A stretch of DNA of 64,000 bases, from positions 1-64,000 of the forward strand of contig NZ_JALOBS010000025.1 in the NCBI RefSeq assembly GCF_023228165.1, written 5' to 3'. Made by a program: the position numbers and the translations under genes. Below the pieces are notes generated by a model, which saw only the letters and a program-made list of their open reading frames with translations, made no database searches and was not told where the DNA came from. Shown piece after piece: positions 17,362-26,024 of this stretch; positions within the stretch are counted from its first letter, which is position 1; each line of letters opens with the position of its first letter. Origin of the DNA: Methylomonas sp. Its GTDB lineage: Bacteria; Pseudomonadota; Gammaproteobacteria; Methylococcales; Methylomonadaceae.

Positions 17362-18261
17362 CTAATTCAGGGACAACTCCGCCCGCAAGCGCTCCGCCGT
17401 TAGATCGACGAAGGCACGAATTTTGGCCGACGAGTGTCGGCCTTCCCGGTGCAGGATATGCACCGGCACCGGCGGGCGCTCGAACTCGGCCAGCACGATT
17501 TTCAGTTTGCCGGCCCGCAGCGGTGCGGCGATTTGGTAGGACAGTAAGTGGGTAATGCCTAGGCCGGCCATGGCCGCGCCGGCCGCCGAGTCATTATCGC
17601 TGACGCTCAATAGCGGTTGTAACTTTACTGTCTGCGGCTGGCCGTCGCGCGCAAAACGCATTTCATTATGCGGATTCAAGCTGCGCGCCAGGATGATTTT
17701 ATGCTGCAACAAATCGTCCGGCGTTTGCGGAATGCCGTGCGTGTTCAAATAATTCGGCGCCGCGCACAGCACCCGCCTTACCGAGCCGACTCGCAGCGCC
17801 CGGTAGGACGAATCGGGCAATTCGGCAATGCGAATCGCCACGTCCACGCCTTCTTCCAGCATGTTGACCACCCGGTCGACGAATAGCGCGTTGATTTCCA
17901 CAGCCGGATAGCGGCGCAAATAGTCGACGATACCCGGCATTACATACAAGCGCCCGAACAACACCGAGGCGGTGACGGTGAGTTGGCCGCGCGGTTCGGC
18001 GTTGATGCCCAGCACTGCGTCGTCGGCTTCATCGGCCAAGGCGATGATGCGCTTGGCATCTTCGTAATATTTCTGGCCGGCCTCGGTCATCCTTACATAG
18101 CGGGTGGTGCGGTTCAGCAATTTAACCCCCAAACGCTCTTCCAACGCCGCCACCGCCCGCGTCACGGCCGGCGGCGACATGTGTAGCTTACGAGCGCCGC
18201 CGGCAAAGCCTTCCGCTTCGACCACCGCGACATACACGCTCATTAAATGCAATCTAGCCAT
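17362..18261 (-). CDS. LysR family transcriptional regulator
   Basis: A 299-residue LysR-type regulator. Residues 1-60 are the winged helix-turn-helix (FAGGARKLHMSPPAVTRAVA with the recognition helix, then LEERLGVKLLNRTTR). The remainder is the periplasmic-binding-protein-like effector domain (YRALRVGSVRRVLCAAPNYL, LSVSDNDSAAGAAMAGLGIT). It is divergent from the CMD protein and flavoprotein genes, the usual layout for a LysR regulator and its targets. A dyad fitting T-N11-A lies between them. The effector is unknown; it probably controls the divergent pair and itself. Confidence 0.92.
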   Translation of the reverse strand: MARLHLMSVYVAVVEAEGFAGGARKLHMSPPAVTRAVAALEERLGVKLLNRTTRYVRMTEAGQKYYEDAKRIIALADEADDAVLGINAEPRGQLTVTASVLFGRLYVMPGIVDYLRRYPAVEINALFVDRVVNMLEEGVDVAIRIAELPDSSYRALRVGSVRRVLCAAPNYLNTHGIPQTPDDLLQHKIILARSLNPHNEMRFARDGQPQTVKLQPLLSVSDNDSAAGAAMAGLGITHLLSYQIAAPLRAGKLKIVLAEFERPPVPVHILHREGRHSSAKIRAFVDLTAERLRAELSLN

Positions 18262-18266
18262 TGATA

Positions 18267-18283
18267 ATTCCAGTTATCGGAAT
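18267..18283. promoter_or_regulatory. Candidate LysR operator
   Basis: ATTCC-N7-GGAAT is a perfect dyad of the T-N11-A type in the 135-bp divergent interval, six bases upstream of the LysR start. The position favours autoregulation. The AT-rich stretch after it (18284-18320) could carry the promoter of the plus-strand genes. Confidence 0.4.
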
Positions 18284-18396
18284 AGTTAATTGAAAATTAT
18301 AGATATTCTTTATTTTTATGCAATTAGGCACACTGTACCCGCCTGCTGAATTTCACCCAGGCCTAAGACTAACCTTTCATAATTTGGAGAACACTC

Positions 18397-18942
18397 ATGA
18401 GCCGTATTACTACCGTCAGCAACGAAACCGCCAACATCGAACAACGCCATCTGTTGGATGCGATCCAAAGCCAACTGGGCATGGTACCTAACTTTTTGCG
18501 GGTGTTCGCCCACTCGCCGGATGCCTTGAAAGCCTTTCTGGGTTTGCATCACATTGCCAACCACGGTTCGCTGGATGCCGAAACCCGCGAGCGTATCGCA
18601 TTGGCGCTGGCGCAGCAAAACCAGTGCGAATACTGCCTGTCCGCCCACACCGCCATCGGCCGCAAAACCGGTTTGAACGGGGCGGAAATCGAAGCTAACC
18701 GGGCCGGTACCAGCCAGGATGCCAAAGCGGCGGTGGCGGTCAAATTCGCCCGCGCCCTGGTTGAGCACAAGGGCGAGGTCACCCATACCGAGTTGCAATC
18801 CATGCGCGATGCAGGTTTTAGCGAAGCCGACATCGTCGAGGTGATCACCCACGTCGGTATGAATATCTTGACCAATATCTTGGGCAAAGCCAGCCGGGTC
18901 GATATCGACTTTCCGAAAGTGGCGCTAAAACAGGCCGCCTAG
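18397..18942 (+). CDS. Carboxymuconolactone decarboxylase family protein
   Basis: A 181-residue AhpD-like all-helical protein with the redox CxxCxxxH motif CEYCLSAH (about residue 70) and the preceding ARERIALALA-like helix (TRERIALALAQQ). The N-terminal extension (RHLLDAIQSQLGMVPNFLRV) is typical of peroxidase-related CMD proteins. It probably reduces peroxides or reactive carbonyls using the Cys pair. It has a fair ribosome-binding site (TGGAGA). A strong hairpin follows before the flavoprotein gene, so expression of the pair may be partly separated. Confidence 0.88.
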   Translation: MSRITTVSNETANIEQRHLLDAIQSQLGMVPNFLRVFAHSPDALKAFLGLHHIANHGSLDAETRERIALALAQQNQCEYCLSAHTAIGRKTGLNGAEIEANRAGTSQDAKAAVAVKFARALVEHKGEVTHTELQSMRDAGFSEADIVEVITHVGMNILTNILGKASRVDIDFPKVALKQAA

Positions 18943-18952
18943 CAAGGTCTCC

Positions 18953-18986
18953 GGCGCAAGTCCAAGCGCGGACTTGCGCCCGGATT
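18953..18986 (+). terminator. Terminator or attenuator after the CMD gene
   Basis: GGCGCAAGTCC (18953-18963) pairs perfectly with GGACTTGCGCC (18970-18980) around six bases, followed by CGGATTTT. The flavoprotein gene starts about 100 bp later, so this could reduce read-through between the two. Confidence 0.6.
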
Positions 18987-19081
18987 TTAGCGTTGAATCA
19001 TAGCCGCTATGTTGATTCAACGTGGTCGGCGTCTGCGTCACGGCAAGCGCCAAGGTTTCAAATCCAAGCAGGAGTAGCGTC

Positions 19082-20365
19082 ATGGCCCGTGCATTTGCCA
19101 ACATCAGTTTCACCCCCGACGTGCAGGCGGTACAAACCGAAATGGGTAGTCGCGCCGCGTATCGAACAGCGGAGACCGGCGAAGCCGAAACGGTGTTGCT
19201 GAGCGACTTCGAACAGGCATTTATCGCCGAACGCGACAGCTTTTATCAAGCCACGGTCAGTCAAAGCGGTTGGCCTTACGTGCAGCATCGCGGCGGACCG
19301 CTGGGCTTTTTGAAAGTGTTGGACGAACAGACCATAGGCTACGCCGATTTCAGCGGCAATCGCCAATACCTTTCGGTCGGTAATTTACGCGGCGACGATC
19401 GGGTCAGTTTGATTTTAATGGACTACCCCGGGCGGCAACGCTTGAAAATCTGGGGTCGGGCGCGGGTGGTGGATGCACGCAGCGAGCCGGCGCTGCTGGC
19501 CAAGCTGGAGTTGCCCGACTCGCGCGCCCCGGTGGAGCGCGGCATCCTTATCCGGGTCGAAGCCTTCGATTGGAATTGCCCTAAATATATCACGCCACGC
19601 TATAGCCAGAACCAAATCGAAGCGCTGCTAGCGCAAGCCCGTCGCCAATCTGTAGCGGCGGATAAGACTATTCCTAGCGCCCTCGGCAGCGGCGTATTGC
19701 CGTTAACGATTAGCGGGATTCGCCAGTTGACGCCGCGCATTCGCGGCTATGAATTGCGCCATGCCGACGGCGAACCGCTGCCGAGTTACCGGGCCGGGGC
19801 GCATATCCGCGTGCCGATCGTGCTGCCCGATGGTAGCATTACCGGACGCACATATTCGCTGACCGACGTGCCGGACGAGCCGGATTGCTACCATATCGCG
19901 GTGTTAAGAGTGGACGACGGCGAAGGCGGTTCGTCGGCATTGCAGGACGGTTGGCAACTGGGAACCCGCATCAATGTCGATGCGCCGCACAACTATTTCC
20001 CCCTGCACGACGACCAGCGCCCGGCATTGTTGATCGCCGGCGGCATCGGCATCACTCCGTTAAAAGCCATGGCCGAAACCTTGGCCGCGCGGGGAGCGGA
20101 GTTTCAACTGCATTACAGTGGCCGTGCGCCACAAGAAATGGCCTTTGTCGGGGACTTGCGACGACATTTTTTCGAGCAAGGCCGGTTTTATTTTAGTCGG
20201 GCGCAAAACCCAACAAGACTGGACGTATCGGCGTTGCTCGGCAGCGTATCCGCCGATACCGTCATTTACGTTTGCGGCCCAACCAGCCTGATAGCCAGCG
20301 TGCGTCAAACCGCCCGCCGGCTCGGGATCGCCGACCAACGAGTGCAATTTGAAAGTTTTGTGTAA
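19082..20365 (+). CDS. Pyridoxamine-phosphate-oxidase-like / FAD-NAD oxidoreductase fusion
   Basis: A 427-residue two-domain flavoprotein. Residues about 40-195 are a pyridoxamine 5'-phosphate oxidase-like (split-barrel FMN) domain (SGWPYVQHRGGPLGFLKVLD, DRVSLILMDYPGR). Residues about 210-427 are a ferredoxin-reductase-type FAD/NAD module: RTYSLTDVP for FAD, GGIGITPLKAM for NAD(P)H and VYVCGP-like YVCGPTSLI. It stops without the C-terminal 2Fe-2S domain found in some relatives. The MARAFANISF start has an AGGAG site, while the longer frame does not. With the CMD protein and LysR regulator it resembles a common stress or detoxification trio. Confidence 0.85.
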   Translation: MARAFANISFTPDVQAVQTEMGSRAAYRTAETGEAETVLLSDFEQAFIAERDSFYQATVSQSGWPYVQHRGGPLGFLKVLDEQTIGYADFSGNRQYLSVGNLRGDDRVSLILMDYPGRQRLKIWGRARVVDARSEPALLAKLELPDSRAPVERGILIRVEAFDWNCPKYITPRYSQNQIEALLAQARRQSVAADKTIPSALGSGVLPLTISGIRQLTPRIRGYELRHADGEPLPSYRAGAHIRVPIVLPDGSITGRTYSLTDVPDEPDCYHIAVLRVDDGEGGSSALQDGWQLGTRINVDAPHNYFPLHDDQRPALLIAGGIGITPLKAMAETLAARGAEFQLHYSGRAPQEMAFVGDLRRHFFEQGRFYFSRAQNPTRLDVSALLGSVSADTVIYVCGPTSLIASVRQTARRLGIADQRVQFESFV

Positions 20366-20491
20366 ACGGCGGAGCCATAGTTTAATGCCTTTGCTGGTCT
20401 GGCGGGAGCGGATTAGGGCAGGCAGCGGGATGGGTTTGGTAAACCGGTCCTGAACGTTTCAAGCCCTTGTAGAGGCGCGGCAAAACGGTAT

Positions 20492-20513
20492 GGGTGGATT
20501 GAATAATCCGCCC
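20492..20513. repeat. Short hairpin repeat
   Basis: GGGTGGATT and AATCCGCCC pair with one G-T wobble around four bases. It resembles a dispersed palindrome and has no T run. The remainder of 20366-20738 has only this and the terminator at 20616. Confidence 0.35.
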
Positions 20514-20615
20514 GGCAAAGTTGGAGTCAGGCCGGCAATCAACCTCTATAGCCAAACCGACGGGCAGATATCGCTCCGGCGGCTGTCGTTGGCGATCGAA
20601 ACCTAACGATCGGAT

Positions 20616-20650
20616 TTTGGCCGGATTGATCCGGCCAAATTAGGGTTTTT
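20616..20650. terminator. Bidirectional terminator between convergent genes
   Basis: TTTGGCCGGAT (20616-20626) and ATCCGGCCAAA (20629-20639) form a perfect 11-bp stem with a very short loop, followed by TTAGGGTTTTT. It lies between the ends of the flavoprotein gene and tesA and likely terminates both. Confidence 0.6.
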
Positions 20651-20738
20651 GTAGAGATAAACTTCGGTGCCATTTTGCGGGAAGTTTAATTGCTGTTTCG
20701 TCCTGCCGGCGCTAAAACCTAGTAAGACTAGACCTCCA

Positions 20739-21344
20739 TTACTTTAATAACGGTTGTAAATACGGCCAGACCTTTTCGGCAATCAGCGGTTGTCCCGCTT
20801 CGTTCGGGTGCAGGCCGTCGGCTTGCATCAACTCCGGGTTTAAGGCGATGTCGTCCATGATGAAGGGTACCAGCGGTACCTTTAATTCGGCGGATAATTG
20901 CGGATAAACGTTGTAAAACATCTCGATATAGCGCTTGCCGTAATTGGGCGGGATTTTCATCCCCAGCAGCAGCACGTTGGCTCCGGCCTTGCGCGAACGT
21001 TGTATCATTTCGGTTAAATTGCTTTTCATGATTTGGGGCGTCAGGCCGCGCAGGCCATCGTTAGCGCCCAGTTCCAATATCACAATGGCTGGTTTATGCC
21101 TGGCCAATGCCTGGTCGATGCGCGCCAAGCCGCCCGCGGAAGTATCGCCGCTGATGCTTTCATTGCTGATAATATAGTTGCCGTACCTATCGTTGAACTT
21201 TTTTTGCAGCAAGCTCACCCAACCCTGACCGACATTGATGCCGTAACCGGCACTGATACTGTCGCCTAACACAACAATCGATTCGGCCATCGCGGCCATG
21301 GGCAGTAACCCGAGAATTAAGGCAAGGACAAGGCTATACATCAT
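20739..21344 (-). CDS. tesA: Arylesterase / thioesterase I (SGNH hydrolase)
   Basis: A 201-residue periplasmic SGNH hydrolase. The signal peptide spans about 1-20 (ending AAMAES). Block I is VVLGDSISAGYG with the catalytic Ser, block II includes SGDTSAGG, block III is LGANDGLRG, and block V is DGLHPNEAGQ with catalytic Asp and His. The length matches TesA. It is divergent from ybbA with overlapping start codons, the same neighbourhood as in E. coli. A second ATG follows the first, so the start could be one codon later. It hydrolyses acyl esters and thioesters, with lysophospholipase activity known for the family. Confidence 0.93.
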   Translation of the reverse strand: MMYSLVLALILGLLPMAAMAESIVVLGDSISAGYGINVGQGWVSLLQKKFNDRYGNYIISNESISGDTSAGGLARIDQALARHKPAIVILELGANDGLRGLTPQIMKSNLTEMIQRSRKAGANVLLLGMKIPPNYGKRYIEMFYNVYPQLSAELKVPLVPFIMDDIALNPELMQADGLHPNEAGQPLIAEKVWPYLQPLLK

Positions 21345-22032
21345 GCAAACTCATAGTGAACAAAGCAAACCTTTCATCATCGAGACCCAAAACCTGGGAA
21401 AATCGGTGCCGACTTCGGAAGGCGAGCTGCATATCTTGTCATCGGTGGACTTAATCATCAAGCCGGGCGAGAGTATTGCCATCGTCGGCGAGTCCGGTTC
21501 CGGTAAAACCACCTTGTTGAGTCTGCTGGCAGGACTGGATACGCCATCTACCGGTTCGGTTTCCATCAACGGTCGCGACATGACCGCAATGAACGAAGAC
21601 GGCAGGGCGGCATTGCGCAACGAACTGGTCGGGTTTGTGTTTCAGTCGTTTCAATTATTGCCGGCGCTGACGGCGTTGGAGAATGTCATGCTGCCGCTGG
21701 AATTGCGCGGTGACGGCGATGCCGAGGCGGCGGCAAGAGCATTGTTGGCGCGGGTAGGGCTGGCCCGCCGACTCACGCATACCCCCAAGCAGCTTTCGGG
21801 CGGCGAGCAACAGCGGGTGGCCTTGGCTCGGGCCTTCGTCACCGAACCGGCTATATTGTTTGCCGATGAACCGACCGGCAATCTGGACAGCAAGACCGGT
21901 GCGCATATTATCGATTTGCTGTTTGAATTGAATCAGGAACAACATACCACACTGGTGCTGGTCACTCACGATGCATCGTTGGCTGCGCGTTGCGGGCGCA
22001 TGGTCAGGCTGGCGGCGGGGAGTATGCTATGA
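21343..22032 (+). CDS. ybbA: ABC transporter ATP-binding protein YbbA
   Basis: A 229-residue ABC ATPase of the MacB/LolD-like class. It has Walker A GESGSGKTT, Q-loop FQSFQLLPALTALENVMLPL, signature LSGGEQQRVALARAF, Walker B ILFADEPTGNLD and the H-loop VTHD. The start MQTHSEQ is preferred because the longer frame would extend through the 5' end of tesA. It overlaps the ybbP start by four bases (ATGA), so the two are translationally coupled. With YbbP it forms a type VII-like (mechanotransmission) ABC system; the substrate is not established. Confidence 0.93.
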   Translation: MQTHSEQSKPFIIETQNLGKSVPTSEGELHILSSVDLIIKPGESIAIVGESGSGKTTLLSLLAGLDTPSTGSVSINGRDMTAMNEDGRAALRNELVGFVFQSFQLLPALTALENVMLPLELRGDGDAEAAARALLARVGLARRLTHTPKQLSGGEQQRVALARAFVTEPAILFADEPTGNLDSKTGAHIIDLLFELNQEQHTTLVLVTHDASLAARCGRMVRLAAGSML

Positions 22033-24512
22033 ACCGCTTTAAATTGGCGCTACGCCTGCTGAAGCGGGATGGCCGATCCGGCGAATTGACTTTGTTGGTG
22101 CTGGCATTGCTGATTGCGGTCGCCAGTGCCACCACGATTTCCTTGTTTGTCGACAGACTGCAGCGTACCTTGACGATTCAGGCGGCCGAATTTCTGGCGG
22201 GCGATCTGGTGGTGACCAGTTCGACTCCGATTGAAGATACTTGGAGCCAGCGGGCAGAGGGCTTAAATTTAACCCAATCGCAAACCGCCGAATTCAGCAG
22301 CGTATTGTTGGAAAACGAGCAGATGCTGTTGGCGGCGATCAAGGCCGTCAGTCAGGGTTATCCGCTGCGAGGCTTTCTAAAAACGCAGGAAGCCGAGGGC
22401 GCTACGGAAATCCAAATCACCCATGGACCCCAGCAGGGAACGGTCTGGGTGGAAAAACGTATCTTGTCGGCGCTGAATTTACAGTTGGGAGATATGTTGA
22501 CAGTCGGCGAGAAACCGTTGCAGCTCACCCGTATCTTGACTTACGAGCCGGATAAACGCGGGGATTTTTACAGTTTTTCGCCACGGGTAATCATCAATCA
22601 GGCCGATCTGCCGGCCACGGGGGTGATTCAGCCGGGCAGTCATGTGCATTATTTTTATCAGTTTATTGGGGGGGAAACCCCGCTGGGCGTATTTAAGAAA
22701 TGGTTAAAACCGCAGCTGAATCCATCCCAGCGGATTCTGGATATTCATGAAGACAGGCCGGAACTGGGTTCTGCGTTGCAACGGGCCGAACGTTATCTGG
22801 GTTTGTCCAGCATCGTGGTAATCTTGATAGCGGGCGTGGCCATCGCTATGGCGGCCGGACGCTATACCGAGCGGCATTTCAATGCTTCGGCGTTGTTGCG
22901 TTGTTTGGGCTGTAAACAACGGGAAATCCTGTGGTTATACACCGCGCAGTTTTTGGTTTTGGGGGCGCTGGCCAGCGCCGCCGGGTGTTTGTTGGGTTGG
23001 CTGGGGCAGCTGGGCTTGTTTTATCTGTTAAAGCCCTTGTTGCCGCAACAACTGGCCAATCCGAGTCTATTGGCCGTGGTCTTCGGTTTTATCACCGGGA
23101 TGGCGATTTTACTGGGTTTCGCCTTGCCACCTCTGCTGCGTTTACAGAAGGTCTCGCCGTTGCGGGTGTTGCAGCGGGATCTGGAGCCGCTTCCGGCTAA
23201 GGCCTGGTTAATCTATGGCTTGGCTATTTCGATCATGTCGATGTTGATCTGGCGCTATAGCAACGACTGGCAAATGACTGCCGGTATCATCGGTGTCGGC
23301 ATTTTGACCTTGCTGGTGTTGGGCTTGCTGGTAACCGGCATGCTGAAATTACTGCGACCGTTGCTGCCCAAGCTGGGGCTGCCCTGGCGGTTTGGCGTGC
23401 AAGGCTTGTTGCGTAACAGCCGGGCCAGTGTCAGTCAGATTTTGGCTTTCAGTATCACGTTGGCGGCGATGAGTTTGAGCTTTACGGTGCGCAACGATTT
23501 AATCGATCAATGGCAGCGACAATTGCCCGAACATGCGCCTAATCATTTTGTCCTGAATATTATCCCCGCCCAGCAGCCGGCTTTTGAGCAAGACTTGTTG
23601 CGGGCCGGTATCGACAGTAGCGCATTTTATCCGGTGGTTAGGGGGCGTTTGGTCGAGATCAATGCCGAGGCAGTGCAGAAACGGGTCAGCAAGGATAGCC
23701 AGGGAGAAGCCGCCATCCATCGCGAATTGAGCCTGACCTGGGCGCCTTCGTTACCGGAAGATAACGTCATAACCGCCGGCGAGGCCTGGTCGGTCGACCA
23801 GGCCGGTTGGGTGTCCGTGGAGCAGAAGCTGGCGGACAATCTGGGCATTAAAGTGGGGGACAATTTGCTGTTTACCGTCGGCAGCGCCCAAGTCAAGGCC
23901 CGGGTTGCCAATCTCCGCAGTCTGCAATGGGACACCATGAAACCCAATTTTTATATGATTTTTTCGCCGGGTACATTGAATGATTTTCCGTTTACCTATC
24001 TGACCAGTTTTTATTTGCCGGATGCCCAGAAAAATCTGTTGAATCAACTGCTGAAAACGTTTCCGGCCATCACCGTTCTGGAGGTTGATCAGATTTTGAA
24101 ACAATTTAAAACCATACTCATGCAATTGACCCAGGCTATCGACTTATTGCTCTACTTTGCATTAGCGGCCGGGTTTACAGTGTTGTTTGCGGCGGTATAT
24201 GCCACCCTGGACGATAGAATACAGCAGGGGGCATTGCTGCGTACTTTGGGAGCCGGGCGCGGCTGGCTCAGAAAAACCCATTTGGTCGAATTCGGTTTTA
24301 TGGGAGCTTTGGCCGGCGCATTGGCGGCGATCATTTTTCAGGTGATTTTGTACGTGTTGTATAGCCGAGTCATGCATATTCCCTATGTATTATCCTGGCG
24401 ATCAGCCGCGATATTGTTAACAATAGGCCTGTTTACGATTGGCCTTACCGGTTATTGGGGGGTACGCCAGGTCGTCAATCAATCGCCGTTGCGAGTTCTA
24501 CGCCGCTTGTAA
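22029..24512 (+). CDS. ybbP: FtsX-like ABC transporter permease YbbP
   Basis: An 827-residue permease with about ten transmembrane helices. The first helix (18-40) leads to a periplasmic domain (about 45-255). Three helices with the FtsX motif follow (RHFNASALLRCLGCKQREI, about 270-400). A second set and a second periplasmic domain are followed by the last three helices (RIQQGALLRTLGAGRGWLR, about 700-827). This duplicated FtsX arrangement and length match YbbP. It is coupled to ybbA. No terminator was found directly after it. Confidence 0.92.
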   Translation: MNRFKLALRLLKRDGRSGELTLLVLALLIAVASATTISLFVDRLQRTLTIQAAEFLAGDLVVTSSTPIEDTWSQRAEGLNLTQSQTAEFSSVLLENEQMLLAAIKAVSQGYPLRGFLKTQEAEGATEIQITHGPQQGTVWVEKRILSALNLQLGDMLTVGEKPLQLTRILTYEPDKRGDFYSFSPRVIINQADLPATGVIQPGSHVHYFYQFIGGETPLGVFKKWLKPQLNPSQRILDIHEDRPELGSALQRAERYLGLSSIVVILIAGVAIAMAAGRYTERHFNASALLRCLGCKQREILWLYTAQFLVLGALASAAGCLLGWLGQLGLFYLLKPLLPQQLANPSLLAVVFGFITGMAILLGFALPPLLRLQKVSPLRVLQRDLEPLPAKAWLIYGLAISIMSMLIWRYSNDWQMTAGIIGVGILTLLVLGLLVTGMLKLLRPLLPKLGLPWRFGVQGLLRNSRASVSQILAFSITLAAMSLSFTVRNDLIDQWQRQLPEHAPNHFVLNIIPAQQPAFEQDLLRAGIDSSAFYPVVRGRLVEINAEAVQKRVSKDSQGEAAIHRELSLTWAPSLPEDNVITAGEAWSVDQAGWVSVEQKLADNLGIKVGDNLLFTVGSAQVKARVANLRSLQWDTMKPNFYMIFSPGTLNDFPFTYLTSFYLPDAQKNLLNQLLKTFPAITVLEVDQILKQFKTILMQLTQAIDLLLYFALAAGFTVLFAAVYATLDDRIQQGALLRTLGAGRGWLRKTHLVEFGFMGALAGALAAIIFQVILYVLYSRVMHIPYVLSWRSAAILLTIGLFTIGLTGYWGVRQVVNQSPLRVLRRL

Positions 24513-24624
24513 TGTTTTACCGGTGAAAATCGTTGGCTGGGCCCAATAAAAATGCTGAATATGTATTTAAACCTTGGGAAATTTGGCTTTGTGGCTAAAA
24601 TGTACAGCCGATAGCTGCCAGAAT

Positions 24625-24642
24625 TGTCAGGTTGTACTGACA
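24625..24642. promoter_or_regulatory. Candidate operator upstream of the sigma-54 activator gene
   Basis: TGTCAG-N6-CTGACA is a perfect dyad 57 bases upstream of the start of the sigma-54-dependent regulator. Its position would suit autoregulation, but no factor can be assigned. Confidence 0.35.
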
Positions 24643-24699
24643 GAGGCGGCGTGGTGTCATGAAAATTCAGACAGCTGAACATTATTTAACGTAAGGATT

Positions 24700-26016
24700 A
24701 TGCCGCAAAGTGTTTTTAAACTTGAATCGTTGCTAGAAACCCATGAACAACCCTTCATGGTGATCAGCGCCGATTTGCATGTGTTGGCGGTCAATCAAGC
24801 CTGGGAAACGGCGTTTGGTGTTGCCCGGGAAACTCAAATCGGCAAACCGTGTTGTGAGCAACAGGGGATTTGCCGGCATCAACGTTTGTTTCAAACCCTT
24901 GAGCCGTATACAGGTATATTCGAGTTTGAAGGGCGCGGAAAGGATAAAAAACTGCTGAATGTGCGGGGATATCCGTTGCTGGATGCCGATGGGCGCTTGT
25001 ATTTAGGCGAGTCGCAAAGCCTGTTGCATAAAAAAGGCGACGAAGTCCACCAGAGCGGTATGGCGGGTAACAGCGAACCTTTCTTACTGTTGAAAACTAA
25101 ATTGCAACAAGCTGCGGGCATTCAGGCTCCGGTATTACTATTGGGTGAAACGGGCACTGGCAAGGAACTTGCTGCTGAATTTATTCATCGTCATTCACAG
25201 CATGCGCAGGGCGAGTTTGTCATCGCCGATTGCACTGTGTTTGGTGAGGATTTATTTGAAAGCGAATTATTTGGCCATGAAAAAGGTGCTTTTACCGGAG
25301 CGGCTTCCAGTAAGAAAGGATTATTCGAACTGGCCGATAACGGGACTTTATTTCTGGACGAAATTGGCGAGTTACCTATTTCGCAACAAGCCAAATTGTT
25401 GCGGGCATTGGAAAGCGGACAGTTTCGGCGGGTGGGCGGCACCATCACGCTGAAGGCCAATGTCAGAGTACTGTGCGCAACCCATAGAAATTTGACGGAC
25501 ATGGTAAGGCAAGGCAGGTTTCGCGAGGATTTGTTTTATCGGCTGTCGGTTTTTCCGATCGATATTCCGCCGTTGCGCGACCGTAAACAAGATATTCCGC
25601 TATTGGTGGATCATTTTTTAAAGCAATTTGGCCAGTTAAAAGGCCAACATTTGACGATTAGCCGTGAGGGTTTAATTAAATTGATACAACATGGCTGGCC
25701 CGGGAATATCCGCGAATTGAAAAACTGTCTACATTTAGCCTGCGGCTTATGTAGCGGCGCCATTATTCAGCCCACGGATATCCATTTCATGCGCATGATA
25801 GGTGAGCAGGCTCAGTTGTTAGTCCCCGGTCCGGTCGACCTAGCGCCGCCGCAGCTGGAAAATACCGATAACAGGACTCCACTGGAACAATATGAAGCCA
25901 GTTTCATCGGTAGTTTGATCAAAAAATACCAGGGAAACCGTAAATTAATTGCCGCCGAAATGAATATTAGCGAAAGAACCTTATACCGTAAGCTTAATCG
26001 GCTTAATCTGAACTAG
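24700..26016 (+). CDS. Sigma-54-dependent Fis family transcriptional activator with PAS domain
   Basis: A 438-residue enhancer-binding protein. Residues about 10-115 are a PAS-like sensor (VISADLHVLAVNQAWETAFG) with a CCEQQGICRHQ cluster that might bind a cofactor. The AAA+ domain (about 125-345) has Walker A GETGTGKE, the sigma-54 contact loop GAFTGA, Walker B GTLFLDEIGEL and the R-finger region FREDLFYRLSVFP. The C-terminus is a Fis-type helix-turn-helix (KLIAAEMNISERTLYRKLNR). There is no receiver domain, so the signal is likely direct. It lies 8 bp before the HDOD gene and leads the kinase block, which it may regulate together with others. Confidence 0.92.
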   Translation: MPQSVFKLESLLETHEQPFMVISADLHVLAVNQAWETAFGVARETQIGKPCCEQQGICRHQRLFQTLEPYTGIFEFEGRGKDKKLLNVRGYPLLDADGRLYLGESQSLLHKKGDEVHQSGMAGNSEPFLLLKTKLQQAAGIQAPVLLLGETGTGKELAAEFIHRHSQHAQGEFVIADCTVFGEDLFESELFGHEKGAFTGAASSKKGLFELADNGTLFLDEIGELPISQQAKLLRALESGQFRRVGGTITLKANVRVLCATHRNLTDMVRQGRFREDLFYRLSVFPIDIPPLRDRKQDIPLLVDHFLKQFGQLKGQHLTISREGLIKLIQHGWPGNIRELKNCLHLACGLCSGAIIQPTDIHFMRMIGEQAQLLVPGPVDLAPPQLENTDNRTPLEQYEASFIGSLIKKYQGNRKLIAAEMNISERTLYRKLNRLNLN

Positions 26017-26024
26017 GTACGTAC

